Position numbers and translations under genes: made by a program. Source: Mangrovibacter plantisponsor (GTDB lineage: Bacteria; Pseudomonadota; Gammaproteobacteria; Enterobacterales; Enterobacteriaceae). Taken from it: a DNA stretch of 64,000 nucleotides. Positions within the stretch are counted from its first letter, which is position 1, and each line of letters opens with the position of its first letter. The DNA is taken from positions 1-64,000 of the forward strand of contig NZ_QGTS01000014.1 in assembly GCF_003182475.1 (NCBI RefSeq), written 5' to 3'. Positions 30,038 through 39,976 of this stretch are shown in pieces. The notes below the pieces were generated by a model that saw only the letters and a program-made list of their open reading frames with translations, was not told the DNA's origin and searched no databases.

Positions 30038-31357
30038 GTGTCAAAGGCAACCGAAGAGAACAAAAAGCTTAAACGTGCCATCATCATCTCAGCGGTACTG
30101 CATGTCATACTGTTTGCGGTGCTGATTTGGAGTTCGTTTGACGAACATATTGATGCCAGCGCCGGTGGTGGTGGTGGTTCGTCTATTGATGCCGTGATGG
30201 TTGATCCTGGCGCTGTAGTTGATCAATACAACCGCCAGTCGCAACAGCAGGCCAGTGCGCAGAGAGCAGCTGAGCAGCGTGAAAAGCAGGCTCAGCAGCA
30301 GGCTGAAGAACTCCGCGAGAAACAAGCGGCGGAACAACAGCGCCTGAAAGACCTGGAAAAAGAACGGTTAGCTCAGGAGCAGGCTCAGCAGCAAAAACAG
30401 GCTGATCAGGCGGCGGCTGAAAAAGCTGCAGCAGAAAAAGTAGCGGCTGAGAAAGCGGCAGCAGATGCAGCAGCCGAAAAAGCAGCTACACAAAAAGCAG
30501 CGGCAGAGAAGGCAGCAGCGGAAAAAGCGGCAGCACAAAAAGCAGCGGCAGAGAAGGCTGTAGCGGAAAAAGCGGCAGCGCAAAAAGCAGCGGCAGATAA
30601 GGCGGCGGCTGAAAAAGCAGCAGCACAAAAGGCAGCGGCAGAGAAGGCTGTAGCGGAAAAAGCGGCAGCACAAAAGGCAGCGGCAGAGAAGGCAGCAGCG
30701 GAAAAAGCAGCAGCACAAAAGGCAGCGGCAGAGAAGGCTGTAGCGGAAAAAGCGGCAGCACAAAAAGCAGCGGCAGAGAAGGCTGCTGCTGAAAAAGCGG
30801 CAGCACAAAAAGCAGCGGCAGAGAAGGCAGCTGCGGAAAAAGCAGCAGCACAAAAAGCAGCAGCACAAAAAGCAGCAGCAGATAAGGCCGCTGCTAAAAA
30901 AGCTGCAGCCGAAAAAGCCGCTTCAGAGAAAGCTGCCGCCAGCAAAGCTGCGGCAAAACAAGCCGCCGGGGTGGATGACCTGTTAGGCGATCTGAGCTCC
31001 AATAAAAATGCACCGAAAGCGGGAGGTGGAGCAAAAGGTAGCAACGCTTCACCTGCCGGTAGTGGTAATACCAAGAATAATGGCGCGTCAGGTGCTGAAA
31101 TTAATGGCTATGCTTCGCAAATTAAGTCGGCTATTGAAAGTAAGTTCTATGATTCAGGCTCTTATACAGGTAAAACCTGTACGCTCAGAATCAAGCTGGC
31201 ACCAGATGGTATGTTGCTGGATGTTCAGTCAGAAGGTGGTGACCCGGCATTATGCCAGGCTGCACTTGCGGCTGCTCGCCAGGCACATATGCCAAAACCG
31301 CCGAGCCAGGCAGTTTATGAAGTCTTTAAGAATGCGCCGCTGGATTTCAAACCGTAA
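30038..31357 (+). CDS. tolA: Cell envelope integrity protein TolA
   Basis: TolA (439 aa; 421 in E. coli) links inner-membrane TolQR to Pal and TolB in the outer membrane. Domain I is a single TM helix (about 14-34); domain II (about 60-310) is a long alanine/lysine/glutamate helix built from repeated [10 protein letters not shown]-type units; domain III (from about 345) is the globular part with [12 protein letters not shown] and the disulfide Cys pair that binds TolB and Pal and is used by colicins and filamentous phage. The start is GTG 30038. The extra length comes from additional helix repeats. Confidence 0.96.
   Translation: MSKATEENKKLKRAIIISAVLHVILFAVLIWSSFDEHIDASAGGGGGSSIDAVMVDPGAVVDQYNRQSQQQASAQRAAEQREKQAQQQAEELREKQAAEQQRLKDLEKERLAQEQAQQQKQADQAAAEKAAAEKVAAEKAAADAAAEKAATQKAAAEKAAAEKAAAQKAAAEKAVAEKAAAQKAAADKAAAEKAAAQKAAAEKAVAEKAAAQKAAAEKAAAEKAAAQKAAAEKAVAEKAAAQKAAAEKAAAEKAAAQKAAAEKAAAEKAAAQKAAAQKAAADKAAAKKAAAEKAASEKAAASKAAAKQAAGVDDLLGDLSSNKNAPKAGGGAKGSNASPAGSGNTKNNGASGAEINGYASQIKSAIESKFYDSGSYTGKTCTLRIKLAPDGMLLDVQSEGGDPALCQAALAAARQAHMPKPPSQAVYEVFKNAPLDFKP
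30413..30960 (+). repeat. Tandem repeats in tolA domain II
   Basis: Near-identical repeats of about 45 bp encode [15 protein letters not shown]-type 15-residue units. Copies differ by few bases, so recombination can change the copy number and hence the length of the TolA spacer helix. The antiparallel frame reads as long Ala/Phe and Cys/Leu ORFs, which are artefacts. Confidence 0.9.
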
Positions 31358-31484
31358 TTCTATTCCCCTGTACTAAGGGAATAGCATGAACGTTAAGTCG
31401 CCGGGTGGCGGTAGTTTTGTGTTATTGGGTTTGTTAACCTTCTGCTAATTATCGTGGGTCTTGTATCCAGATAAGGGAGATATG

Positions 31485-32777
31485 ATGAAGCAGGCATTAC
31501 GAGTTGCATTAAGTTTCCTGATGCTGTGGGCAGCAGTGCTGCACGCTGAAGTACGCATCGAGATAACTCAGGGGGTGGACTCGGCTCGCCCCATCGGTGT
31601 GGTACCGTTTAAATGGGCAGGGCCTGGTGCTGCACCAGAAGATATTGGCGGCATTGTGGCTGCTGACTTACGTAACAGTGGCAAATTCAACCCGCTGGAT
31701 ACATCCCGCTTGCCTCAGCAGCCTGCGACAGCACAGGAAGTTCAGCCTGCTGCATGGTCAGCTCTGGGTATTGATGCCGTCGTTGTAGGGCAGGTATCAC
31801 CGAATCCGGATGGCAGCTATTCTGTGTCATACCAGTTGGTTGATACTGGTGGGGCGCCGGGCTCCGTCCTTGCTCAAAACACTTATAAAGTGAATAAACA
31901 GTGGTTGCGTTATGCAGCGCATACTGCCAGTGATGAAGTGTTTGAAAAACTGACGGGTATCAAAGGGGCTTTCCGTACGCGTATTGCTTATGTCGTGCAG
32001 ACGGCGAACAGCCAGTATCCTTATGAATTGCGCGTTGCAGACTACGATGGCTACAACCAGTTCCTGGTTCATAAATCACCCGAACCATTGATGTCTCCGG
32101 CATGGTCTCCTGATGGCAACAAACTGGCCTATGTAACCTTTGAGAGTGGCCGCTCGGCGCTGGTTGTTCAGAACCTGGCTAACGCGACTGTTCGCCAGAT
32201 AGCTTCTTTCCCGCGGCACAATGGTGCACCGGCATTTTCGCCGGATGGTACCAAACTGGCTTTCGCTCTGTCTAAAACAGGTAGCCTTAATCTGTATGTG
32301 ATGGACCTGGCTTCCGGGCAAATTCGCCAGATTACTGATGGCCGCAGCAACAACACTGAACCTAGCTGGTTCCCGGACAGCCAGTCACTTGCCTACACTT
32401 CTGACCAGGCAGGTCGTCCGCAGATTTATAAAATCAATATTAATGGCGGTGCTCCGCAACGTATTACCTGGGAAGGTTCACAAAACCAGGATCCGGATGT
32501 CAGCGCCGATGGTAAATTCCTGGTGATGGTGAGTTCCAATGGTGGTGCTCAGCATATCGCCAAACAGGATCTGGTAACGGGAGGAGTTCAAACTTTAACT
32601 TCTACGTTCCTGGACGAAACGCCAAGTCTGGCACCTAACGGCACTATGGTAATCTACAGCTCTTCTCAGGGGATGGGATCCGTGCTGAATTTGGTCTCTA
32701 CAGATGGGCGTTTCAAAGCGCGTCTACCGGCTACTGATGGTCAGGTGAAATCACCGGCCTGGTCGCCGTATCTGTAA
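31485..32777 (+). CDS. tolB: Tol-Pal system periplasmic protein TolB
   Basis: TolB (430 aa, as in E. coli) is a periplasmic protein with a cleaved signal peptide ([21 protein letters not shown], cut after HA). It has an N-terminal alpha/beta domain with the TolA box and a six-bladed propeller whose blades repeat S-P-A-W/F-S-P-D-G-x-K-L-A. It binds Pal and is released when TolA pulls. I choose ATG 31485 behind AAGGGAGA over the earlier in-frame ATG at 31461. Confidence 0.96.
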   Translation: MKQALRVALSFLMLWAAVLHAEVRIEITQGVDSARPIGVVPFKWAGPGAAPEDIGGIVAADLRNSGKFNPLDTSRLPQQPATAQEVQPAAWSALGIDAVVVGQVSPNPDGSYSVSYQLVDTGGAPGSVLAQNTYKVNKQWLRYAAHTASDEVFEKLTGIKGAFRTRIAYVVQTANSQYPYELRVADYDGYNQFLVHKSPEPLMSPAWSPDGNKLAYVTFESGRSALVVQNLANATVRQIASFPRHNGAPAFSPDGTKLAFALSKTGSLNLYVMDLASGQIRQITDGRSNNTEPSWFPDSQSLAYTSDQAGRPQIYKININGGAPQRITWEGSQNQDPDVSADGKFLVMVSSNGGAQHIAKQDLVTGGVQTLTSTFLDETPSLAPNGTMVIYSSSQGMGSVLNLVSTDGRFKARLPATDGQVKSPAWSPYL

Positions 32778-32805
32778 ATAAAAGAGTTCTTACTAAGGAT
32801 TATAA

Positions 32806-33321
<516 letters not shown>

Positions 33322-33330
33322 GAGAATGGC

Positions 33331-34119
33331 ATGATCAGTAACTTCAGACATCATCTGTTGAGTCTGTCGTTACTGGTTGGCGTAGCGGCCCCCTGGGCCG
33401 CTAATGCTCAGGCGCCAATCAGTAGTGTAGGCTCAGGGTCCGTAGAGGACCGTGTAACGCAACTCGAGCGCATTTCTAATGCGCACAGCCAGCTTTTAAC
33501 CCAACTCCAGCAGCAACTTTCAGATAACCAGTCCGACATAGACTCTCTGCGCGGCCAAATTCAGGAAAGCCAGTATCAGCTTAGCCAGATTGAAGAGCGG
33601 CAGAAGCAGATACTGTTGCAGATAGGTAATATGTCTGGTGGGGCGGCAGCAAATGGAACCACGCCTGCTGAAGGGAGTGCGAGCGGTGATACCGGGAGTA
33701 CGGCTGCGCCGTCTGCACCAGCTTCATCAGCACCGGCTCAAACCGGTGATGCTAATACAGATTACAATGCCGCGTTTGCACTGGTGCAGGACAAATCGCG
33801 CCAGGATGATGCTATTGCTGCATTCCAGAACTTTGTGAAAAAGTATCCGGATTCAACCTATGTTCCGAATGCGAATTTTTGGTTGGGGCAACTGTATTAC
33901 AGCAAAGGTAAAAAAGACGACTCTGCTTACTATTTTGCTTCTGTCGTTAAAAACTTTCCGCAATCACCGAAAGCACCGGATGCAATGTATAAAGTCGGTT
34001 TGATCATGCAGGAAAAAGGCGATACGGCAAAAGCGAAAGCAGTTTACCAACAAGTGATCTCAAAATACCCAGGCACGGATGGTGCTAAACAGGCTCAAAA
34101 ACGCCTGAATGGCATGTAA
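33331..34119 (+). CDS. cpoB: Cell division coordinator CpoB
   Basis: CpoB (262 aa, formerly YbgF) is a periplasmic protein that ties Tol-Pal-driven outer-membrane constriction to PBP1B-LpoB septal synthesis. It has a signal peptide (cleaved after ANAQA), an N-terminal trimerising coiled coil (about 40-100), a Ser/Ala/Pro linker and three TPR repeats in the C-terminal half (ANFWLGQLYYSKGKKDDSA, APDAMYKVGLIMQEKG). It follows pal by 9 bp and is the last gene of the tol-pal cluster. Confidence 0.95.
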   Translation: MISNFRHHLLSLSLLVGVAAPWAANAQAPISSVGSGSVEDRVTQLERISNAHSQLLTQLQQQLSDNQSDIDSLRGQIQESQYQLSQIEERQKQILLQIGNMSGGAAANGTTPAEGSASGDTGSTAAPSAPASSAPAQTGDANTDYNAAFALVQDKSRQDDAIAAFQNFVKKYPDSTYVPNANFWLGQLYYSKGKKDDSAYYFASVVKNFPQSPKAPDAMYKVGLIMQEKGDTAKAKAVYQQVISKYPGTDGAKQAQKRLNGM

Positions 34120-34288
34120 TTTTCCGGGCAAGGCCCGATAATGCTGTTTTTCTGGTCTTGCCGCCTGAAACATAAGCAGTTGAGTTACCTTTCTCGAAAT
34201 TTTTGTTGCGCTGAAATGAGAAAGCAGTAATATATGCCGCCGTTGCCGGGGGATACATCACTGAAGAGTGGTGAGCCAGCAAGACGAC

Positions 34289-34364
34289 GGGTCGTTAGCT
34301 CAGTTGGTAGAGCAGTTGACTTTTAATCAATTGGTCGCAGGTTCGAATCCTGCACGACCCACCA
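34289..34364 (+). tRNA. tRNA-Lys (UUU), first copy
   Basis: A 76-nt cloverleaf with anticodon TTT in the loop CTTTTAA, D-arm AGCTCAGTTGGTAGAGC, T-arm GCAGGTTCGAATCCTGC and encoded CCA. It corresponds to the lysT group of E. coli in this position. Identical copies follow. Confidence 0.98.
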
Positions 34365-34462
34365 AAAATTTTGGTGTTCGTCGCGGTAGCAAGGTGTTTC
34401 ATGTGGTTCTTATCCATGACCCACCATTAAGGCAGTTTGCTGCCTGTCAAAGCAGTACATGT

Positions 34463-34538
34463 GGGTGATTAGCTCAGCTGGGAGAGCACCTCCCTTACAA
34501 GGAGGGGGTCGGCGGTTCGATCCCGTCATCACCCACCA
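34463..34538 (+). tRNA. tRNA-Val (UAC)
   Basis: A 76-nt cloverleaf with anticodon TAC (loop CTTACAA), T-arm GGCGGTTCGATCCCGTC and encoded CCA. It matches valT/valZ of the same cluster in E. coli, where Lys and Val tRNAs alternate. Confidence 0.97.
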
Positions 34539-34542
34539 CTTC

Positions 34543-34618
34543 GGGTCGTTAGCTCAGTTGGTAGAGCAGTTGACTTTTAATCAATTGGTCGCAGGTTCGA
34601 ATCCTGCACGACCCACCA
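34543..34618 (+). tRNA. tRNA-Lys (UUU), second copy
   Basis: Identical over 76 nt to the first tRNA-Lys; it starts only 4 nt after the CCA of tRNA-Val, so both come from one transcript. Confidence 0.98.
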
Positions 34619-34743
34619 GTTTTCTCCGGTGGATACGTTTAAGGCAGCAAGGTGTCTTGTTGCATGGTTTGTTCACTTTGTGAAAACGCTCCTGCAGTTG
34701 TGCAGGGTTATAGAGTAGTAACAAAAGCAATAGCTTAATTGAT

Positions 34744-34819
34744 GGGTCGTTAGCTCAGTTGGTAGAGCAGTTGACTTTTAATCAATTGGTCGCAGGTTCG
34801 AATCCTGCACGACCCACCA
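34744..34819 (+). tRNA. tRNA-Lys (UUU), third copy
   Basis: Identical to the other tRNA-Lys copies, with encoded CCA; preceded by a 125-nt spacer in which I see no gene. Confidence 0.98.
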
Positions 34820-34845
34820 TCATTTAAGCCTGTATTACCCGTAAG

Positions 34846-34921
34846 GGGTCGTTAGCTCAGTTGGTAGAGCAGTTGACTTTTAATCAATTGGTCGCAGGTT
34901 CGAATCCTGCACGACCCACCA
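34846..34921 (+). tRNA. tRNA-Lys (UUU), fourth copy
   Basis: Identical to the other tRNA-Lys copies; 26 nt after the previous one and directly before the operon terminator. It is the likely source of the partial duplicate 65-155 nt downstream. Confidence 0.98.
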
Positions 34922-34927
34922 GTGTGG

Positions 34928-34952
34928 AAAGGCGCCCTAAAGGCGCCTTTTT
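34928..34952 (+). terminator. Terminator of the tRNA operon
   Basis: AAAGGCGCC at 34928-34936 pairs with GGCGCCTTT at 34942-34950 around CTAAA, followed by Ts. Confidence 0.9.
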
Positions 34953-34985
34953 GCTATGCGTAAAAAGTGCAGAATGAGAACCTGG

Positions 34986-35076
34986 GCAGGTTCGAGCCGA
35001 GGGAAGCGAGACAACGTTGCCTCTGGCAACGGCCCGAGGGTGAGGCCAACGGCCGAATCATCCTGCACGACCCACC
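34986..35076 (+). repeat. tRNA-Lys 3'-end duplicate split by a 64-nt insert
   Basis: GCAGGTTCGA at 34986-34995 and ATCCTGCACGACCCACC at 35060-35076 are exactly the two halves of the tRNA-Lys T-arm and acceptor 3' end (27 nt in total). They are separated by 64 nt that include two similar words, CCGAGGGAAGCGAGACAACG and CCGAGGGTGAGGCCAACGG. The upstream part of the tRNA is absent. It looks like a scar of tRNA duplication plus insertion of a small repeat, or the attR end of an old element that integrated in the last tRNA-Lys. Confidence 0.75.
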
Positions 35077-35193
35077 CTTCATTTATTTATCCCCGGTATT
35101 GTCCAAAGCACAAAATGCGGCAACGCACAAAACTGTAATTTTGCGTATTCGGTAAACAAAACCTCACGACAAAAAGCGATAATTCGGCTATCT

Positions 35194-35211
35194 TGTTTAG
35201 CATATAAAACA
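35194..35211 (+). promoter_or_regulatory. NadR operator upstream of nadA
   Basis: TGTTTA-N6-AAAACA matches the NadR box (TGTTTA-N6-TAAACA) with one mismatch, 73 bp before the nadA start. NadR with NAD represses nadA in enterobacteria. Confidence 0.75.
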
Positions 35212-35283
35212 AATGACCTGCCCGGGATGGGAAAATACCAGTTGCAGGCATTTTTTGGTTAAGCTGTTAAACGAGAGTATCCC

Positions 35284-36345
35284 ATGAGTGTGATGGCCGA
35301 ACTGCACGATTCCATTTATCCCTTTCCTCCGAAACCACCGCGTTTGAGTGATGCGGAAAAGGCACAGTATCGGGAAAAGATCAAAACGTTACTAAAAGCG
35401 CGCAATGCTGTCATGGTGGCGCACTACTATACCGACCCGGAAATTCAGGCTCTGGCCGAAGAAACCGGCGGTTGTGTAGCAGACTCTCTGGAAATGGCCC
35501 GCTTTGGTGCAAACCACCCGGCTTCCACTCTGCTGGTTGCAGGAGTGCGGTTCATGGGGGAGACAGCAAAAATTCTCAGCCCGGAAAAAACAGTGCTAAT
35601 GCCAACGCTTGCCGCAGAGTGCTCGCTGGACCTGGGCTGCCCTGAAGATGCATTCACTGCATTCTGTGATGCGCACCCGGACAGAACCGTGGTGGTGTAT
35701 GCCAACACATCAGCGGCGGTTAAAGCGCGTGCTGACTGGGTTGTGACATCCAGCATCGCGGTGGAGCTTATTGAACACCTCGACAGCCTGGGGGAAAAAA
35801 TTATTTGGGCGCCAGATCGCCATTTAGGGCGCTATGTCCAAAAGCAGACTGGCGCAGATATTCTGTGCTGGCAGGGTGCCTGCATTGTACATGATGAATT
35901 CAAAACCCAGGCGTTGTTACAGATGAAGGCGCTCTACCCGGATGCCGCCGTATTGGTCCACCCTGAGTCGCCTCAGGCTATCGTTGATCTGGCAGACGCG
36001 GTAGGCTCAACCAGCCAACTCATTGCCGCAGCACGTAAATTGCCGCACCCAAGGCTGATTGTAGCAACCGATCGCGGCATTTTTTATAAAATGCAGCAGG
36101 CCTGCCCGGAAAAAATATTACTGGAAGCACCGACAGCCGGAGAAGGTGCAACCTGCCGTAGCTGTGCACACTGCCCGTGGATGGCGATGAATGGTTTACG
36201 GGCCATTGCCAGCGGGCTGGAACAGGGTGGTGCAGAGCATGAAATTCATGTTGATTCTGCATTACGGGAAAAAGCTCTTTTGCCGCTTAACAGAATGCTG
36301 CAATTCGCGGCATCTCTGAACCAGGTTGTCAAAGGGAATGCCTGA
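35284..36345 (+). CDS. nadA: Quinolinate synthase
   Basis: NadA (353 aa) condenses iminoaspartate with dihydroxyacetone phosphate to quinolinate in de novo NAD synthesis, using an oxygen-sensitive 4Fe-4S cluster. The cluster Cys residues lie in [20 protein letters not shown] and CRSCAHCPW. Substrate motifs include [10 protein letters not shown] and [10 protein letters not shown]. The E. coli partner gene pnuC (nicotinamide riboside uptake) does not follow; nadA is instead directly convergent with zitB. Confidence 0.97.
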   Translation: MSVMAELHDSIYPFPPKPPRLSDAEKAQYREKIKTLLKARNAVMVAHYYTDPEIQALAEETGGCVADSLEMARFGANHPASTLLVAGVRFMGETAKILSPEKTVLMPTLAAECSLDLGCPEDAFTAFCDAHPDRTVVVYANTSAAVKARADWVVTSSIAVELIEHLDSLGEKIIWAPDRHLGRYVQKQTGADILCWQGACIVHDEFKTQALLQMKALYPDAAVLVHPESPQAIVDLADAVGSTSQLIAAARKLPHPRLIVATDRGIFYKMQQACPEKILLEAPTAGEGATCRSCAHCPWMAMNGLRAIASGLEQGGAEHEIHVDSALREKALLPLNRMLQFAASLNQVVKGNA

Positions 36346-36350
36346 ATTAC

Positions 36351-36374
36351 CGCCCGTGAGATGTTGCACGGGCG
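36351..36374. terminator. Hairpin between convergent nadA and zitB
   Basis: CGCCCGTG at 36351-36358 pairs with CACGGGCG at 36367-36374. There is no strong T run on either side, but its place between two converging stop codons suggests termination. Confidence 0.55.
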
Positions 36375-36390
36375 CACAGGTTAGCTGGTG

Positions 36391-37338
36391 TTAGTGATGA
36401 TGATGGTGGTGAGCTTCGGCTGACTGCACCTGGTTCAGGTCACACAACGTTGTATTGCACGGCTGGTATTCCATTTGTACCGTGGCATGGGCAATGTGGT
36501 AGTTTTCACGCAGAAACGTGTGAATACGCCCCAGCAGTTCATCATGATCCCGTGGAGGAATAACCTGCACATGCAGCGTCAGAAGTGGCTGCTCACCAAC
36601 CAGCCACACATGGACATGGTGCACCTGGCGAACTTCAGGCAAAGCCCGGGTCAGGGCTTTTTGCATTTTCGCGATGTCCAAATCGCGTGGGGCACCTTCC
36701 ATTAATTCATTAACACTTTCTTTTAGCAACTGCCAGGCACTGCGTAACACCAGGCAGGAAACCAGCACCGACAAAATAGGATCTACCGGTGTCCATCCTG
36801 TCCACATAATCACAATCGCGGCAACAATGGCACCAACAGACCCCAGCAAATCTCCCAGTACGTGAAGTGCTGCGGCACGCACGTTCAGATTACTTTCGCT
36901 ATTGCCACGATGAAGCATCCAGAAGGCCGCCAGATTCGCCAGCAACCCCAAAATAGCGATGGTCAGCATCATGGTGCTGCCAACCGGCCTTGGGTGCCAG
37001 AAGCGCACCACTGCTTCCCAGACAATCAATACAGTGATAACGACCAGTGCAATGGCATTAACAAAGGCGGCAAGGGTGGGTAAGCGGAGCCAGCCAAATG
37101 TATGCCCACGCGCAGGTGAACGGCGGGCAATCCGCACAGCCATCAGGGCAATGAACAGGGCTACAGCATCGGTCAGCATATGCCCGGCATCTGCCAGTAG
37201 CGCAAGAGAGCCAGACAGTAAACCACCAACAACTTCAGCTACCATAAACAGAGCTGTTATCAAAAACGCATAGAACAGGCGAGTTTCATTGTCATGGTTG
37301 CTGTTGTGCGAATGGTGATGGGAGTGCGTATGAGCCAT
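36391..37338 (-). CDS. zitB: Zinc transporter ZitB (cation diffusion facilitator)
   Basis: ZitB (315 aa; 313 in E. coli) exports zinc from the cytoplasm in exchange for protons. It has a His-rich N-terminus ([15 protein letters not shown]), six TM helices, metal-site motifs [10 protein letters not shown] (TM2) and HVLGDLLGS (TM5), and a cytoplasmic C-terminal domain ending in a run of six His. Both His-rich tails probably buffer zinc. In E. coli the neighbouring gene on the aroG side is ybgS, absent here. Confidence 0.96.
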   Translation of the reverse strand: MAHTHSHHHSHNSNHDNETRLFYAFLITALFMVAEVVGGLLSGSLALLADAGHMLTDAVALFIALMAVRIARRSPARGHTFGWLRLPTLAAFVNAIALVVITVLIVWEAVVRFWHPRPVGSTMMLTIAILGLLANLAAFWMLHRGNSESNLNVRAAALHVLGDLLGSVGAIVAAIVIMWTGWTPVDPILSVLVSCLVLRSAWQLLKESVNELMEGAPRDLDIAKMQKALTRALPEVRQVHHVHVWLVGEQPLLTLHVQVIPPRDHDELLGRIHTFLRENYHIAHATVQMEYQPCNTTLCDLNQVQSAEAHHHHHH

Positions 37339-37714
37339 GTGTCTCCTGAGCGTAAAGAGGTAAGCCAGTGAAGCCTTTGTTGCATATATCTATTATGGCT
37401 TCGGGCCAGCAATGGGTACAGCAGATAAAACTGTAAACCCGGACCCGGCCTGAAATCGCATCAAAAATTATATCTATTTTTCAGTTCGTTATGGCGCTTG
37501 TGGCGGAAAATTATGTTTTCCCGTCAACAGCCAGATTTTATTGGTTTAAGGTGCGGTATTTTTAATTTCTTCAGTTTTACTTTCTGTGAACCAGGCACTT
37601 CGCCGGTATTTTGTTCCTGTAGTGTAAAATTGCGTTTACACAATCCGGGTGAAGAGATAGATTGGGCGGGTTGCAATCAGGAAATTAGCATAGCCAGTCT
37701 TTATTGGGATTATC
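37339..37714 (+). promoter_or_regulatory. zitB / aroG divergent region with TyrR box
   Basis: This 376-bp noncoding region contains TGTAAAATTGCGTTTACA at 37623-37640, a perfect TyrR box (TGTAAA-N6-TTTACA), 75 bp before aroG. TyrR with phenylalanine or tryptophan represses aroG in E. coli. No -35/-10 pair is unambiguous. I see no remnant of ybgS. Confidence 0.85.
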
Positions 37715-38770
37715 ATGAATTATCAGAATGACGATTTACGTATTAACGAAATTAACGAGCTTTTACCTCCGGTAGCATTGCTGGAAAAATTCCCGGCGAC
37801 AGATAATGCTGCAGCGACAGTCTCTGGTGCCCGTAATGCCATCCATAATATTCTCACCGGGCAGGACGATCGCCTGTTAGTGATTATTGGCCCCTGCTCA
37901 ATTCATGATCCCAGTGCAGCGCAAGCTTATGCCACGCGTTTGTTGGAAATGCGTGAAGCCCTGAAAGGGGAGTTGGAAGTGGTGATGCGGGTGTATTTTG
38001 AAAAGCCGCGCACCACTGTTGGCTGGAAAGGGCTTATCAACGACCCTTACATGGACAGTAGCTATCAGATTAACGACGGTTTGCGTATCGCCCGTAAACT
38101 CCTGCTGGAAATTAACGACACTGGTTTGCCGACTGCGGGTGAGTTTCTTGACATGATCACGCCGCAATATATGGCGGACTTGATGAGCTGGGGGGCAATA
38201 GGTGCCCGTACCACAGAATCTCAGGTTCACCGTGAGCTGGCTTCCGGCCTTTCATGCCCGGTTGGGTTTAAAAATGGTACCGATGGAACAATTAAAGTAG
38301 CCATTGATGCCATCAATGCGGCCGGTGCGCCTCACTGCTTCTTGTCGGTAACTAAATGGGGGCATTCCGCTATCGTTAATACCAGCGGGAATGGTGACTG
38401 CCATATTATTTTACGCGGCGGCAAAGCACCAAATTACAGTGCGGAACATGTGGCTCAGGTGAAGCAAGGGCTGGAAAAAGCCGGGCTGGCGCCACAAGTA
38501 ATGATTGATTTCAGCCACGCAAATTCCAGCAAGCAATTTAAAAAGCAAATGGATGTCTGTGCCGATGTGTGCGGGCAAATTGCTGGTGGCGAAAAAGGTA
38601 TTATGGGTGTGATGGTAGAGAGCCACCTTGTTGAAGGTAACCAGAGCCTGGAAAGTGGCAAACCACTGGAATACGGCAAAAGTATCACTGACGCCTGCAT
38701 TGGCTGGGAAGATACCGCGGCCTTGTTAACTCAGCTTGCTGGCGCAGTAAAAGCTCGCAGAACTAAATAA
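37715..38770 (+). CDS. aroG: 3-Deoxy-7-phosphoheptulonate synthase, Phe-sensitive
   Basis: AroG (351 aa; 350 in E. coli) makes DAHP from erythrose-4-phosphate and phosphoenolpyruvate, the first step of aromatic amino acid synthesis, and is feedback-inhibited by phenylalanine. Landmarks are the N-terminal regulatory segment MNYQNDDLRINEINELLPP, IIGPCSIHDP with the metal Cys, PRTTVGWKGLINDP, GARTTESQVHRELASG and the metal-binding DFSHANS. Confidence 0.98.
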   Translation: MNYQNDDLRINEINELLPPVALLEKFPATDNAAATVSGARNAIHNILTGQDDRLLVIIGPCSIHDPSAAQAYATRLLEMREALKGELEVVMRVYFEKPRTTVGWKGLINDPYMDSSYQINDGLRIARKLLLEINDTGLPTAGEFLDMITPQYMADLMSWGAIGARTTESQVHRELASGLSCPVGFKNGTDGTIKVAIDAINAAGAPHCFLSVTKWGHSAIVNTSGNGDCHIILRGGKAPNYSAEHVAQVKQGLEKAGLAPQVMIDFSHANSSKQFKKQMDVCADVCGQIAGGEKGIMGVMVESHLVEGNQSLESGKPLEYGKSITDACIGWEDTAALLTQLAGAVKARRTK

Positions 38771-38797
38771 AAAAACCGCTCTGGTGAGCGGTTTTCT
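38771..38797. terminator. aroG terminator (works in both directions)
   Basis: ACCGCTC (38775-38781) pairs with GAGCGGT (38786-38792), flanked by A and T runs on either side. A second hairpin (AACGGTACC / GGCACCGTT, about 38802-38831) follows and faces the gpmA end, so convergent aroG and gpmA share a double terminator. Confidence 0.88.
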
Positions 38798-38837
38798 TAA
38801 ACAAACGGTACCTGGGTAAAACTGGCACCGTTTTTTA

Positions 38838-39590
38838 TTACTTGGCTTTACCCTGGTTGGCAACAGCCGCTGCTTTCGCTGCGATTTCGTCTGCGTTGCC
38901 CAGGTAGTAGCGTTTAATCGGGTTGAAGTTTTCGTCAAACTCGTAAACCAGCGGAACACCTGTCGGGATATTCAGCTCGAGAATTTCGTCTTCGCTCATG
39001 TTATCCAGGTATTTAACCAGTGCACGCAGAGAGTTACCGTGAGCAGCAACAATCACACGCTCACCACTTTTCATACGTGGCAGGATGCTGTCAGTCCAGA
39101 AAGGAATAACACGTTCAATGGTTAGCGCCAGGCTTTCAGTTACCGGCAGCTCTTTTTCTGACAGGCTTGCATAACGCGGGTCATGGCCCGGGAAACGTTC
39201 GTCGTCTTTTGTCAGTTCTGGCGGGGTAACCGCAAAACCACGACGCCACTGTTTAACCTGCTCGTCACCATATTTTTCTGCGGTTTCTGCTTTGTTCAGC
39301 CCCTGCAGTGCACCATAGTGGCGTTCATTCAGTTTCCATGATTTTTCTACCGGCAACCACACCTGGTCCACTTCGTCCAGGATATTCCACAGCGTGTGGA
39401 TGGCTCGTTTCAGCACAGAAGTGTAGGCAAAATCGAAACTATAGCCTTCGTCTTTGAGCAGTTTACCAGCAGCTTTTGCTTCGCTTTTACCTTTTTCAGA
39501 CAGGTCAACATCGTACCAGCCAGTAAAGCGGTTTTCCTGGTTCCACTGACTTTCACCGTGACGAACCAGAACCAGCTTAGTTACAGCCAT
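38838..39590 (-). CDS. gpmA: 2,3-Bisphosphoglycerate-dependent phosphoglycerate mutase
   Basis: GpmA (250 aa, as in E. coli) interconverts 3- and 2-phosphoglycerate using a phosphohistidine. Active-site features are [10 protein letters not shown] (His11), [18 protein letters not shown] and [11 protein letters not shown] use ATG at 39590 ([13 protein letters not shown]); the 27-codon upstream extension has no similarity to the family. A Fur-like box precedes the gene. Confidence 0.98.
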   Translation of the reverse strand: MAVTKLVLVRHGESQWNQENRFTGWYDVDLSEKGKSEAKAAGKLLKDEGYSFDFAYTSVLKRAIHTLWNILDEVDQVWLPVEKSWKLNERHYGALQGLNKAETAEKYGDEQVKQWRRGFAVTPPELTKDDERFPGHDPRYASLSEKELPVTESLALTIERVIPFWTDSILPRMKSGERVIVAAHGNSLRALVKYLDNMSEDEILELNIPTGVPLVYEFDENFNPIKRYYLGNADEIAAKAAAVANQGKAK

Positions 39591-39622
39591 AATATTACTC
39601 CTCGTAATCCTGGGGATTGAAT

Positions 39623-39640
39623 GATAACAATTATCATTAT
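39623..39640 (-). promoter_or_regulatory. Fur box upstream of gpmA
   Basis: On the gpmA strand the sequence reads ATAATGATAATTGTTATC, close to the Fur consensus GATAATGATAATCATTATC. Fur regulation of gpmA is known in E. coli. The site lies about 35 bp before the start codon and likely overlaps the promoter. Confidence 0.8.
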
Positions 39641-39976
39641 ATTGCCGTGGTGGCGCCAGCGGCAACGCCAAACCTTAAACATAGCGAAATTCTTGGCAGA
39701 GTGTAAGGCTGATGTGAATTTGTGGTTGCTCTTTTGCTGCTAAATGGTTTTAAAAACAGCATTTTGTTTAAAAAGTGAGCTCGCTGGCTGGGTTGCCAGG
39801 TGAAATGGGGTGGGTTGCTGAAAGGATACACCACCAGTAAAACGAGGGCGTTGCTATAACCACACAGGCTGACCATACCGCTTAGCTTACGACACCAGCT
39901 AACTACGCCAGTTATTTACACCCGAGTAGTGCATGCCAGCCTCACACCGGGCAGCGTAAGGCTGGTGGTTAACCCG
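39641..39976. other. Noncoding gap between gpmA and galM
   Basis: About 340 bp with no gene I can support. A short stem (CCAGCCT 39936-39942 / AGGCTGG 39959-39965) near the galM stop may help end the leftward gal transcript but lacks a T run. The rest is unremarkable and must include the gpmA promoter at its left end. Confidence 0.5.

Noticed and set aside
30368-31074. Long minus-strand frames rich in Ala/Phe or Cys/Leu across tolA
   Set aside because: They are antiparallel shadows of the tolA repeat helix; composition reflects the repeats, and tolA is certain on the plus strand.
34268-34683. Short plus-strand open frames over the tRNA genes
   Set aside because: They run through tRNA sequence and have no ribosome-binding site or family similarity.
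34289-34921. Four identical 76-nt units with spacers, superficially CRISPR-like
   Set aside because: The units are tRNA-Lys genes with full cloverleafs and encoded CCA; spacers have irregular lengths and one unit is tRNA-Val. No cas genes are present.
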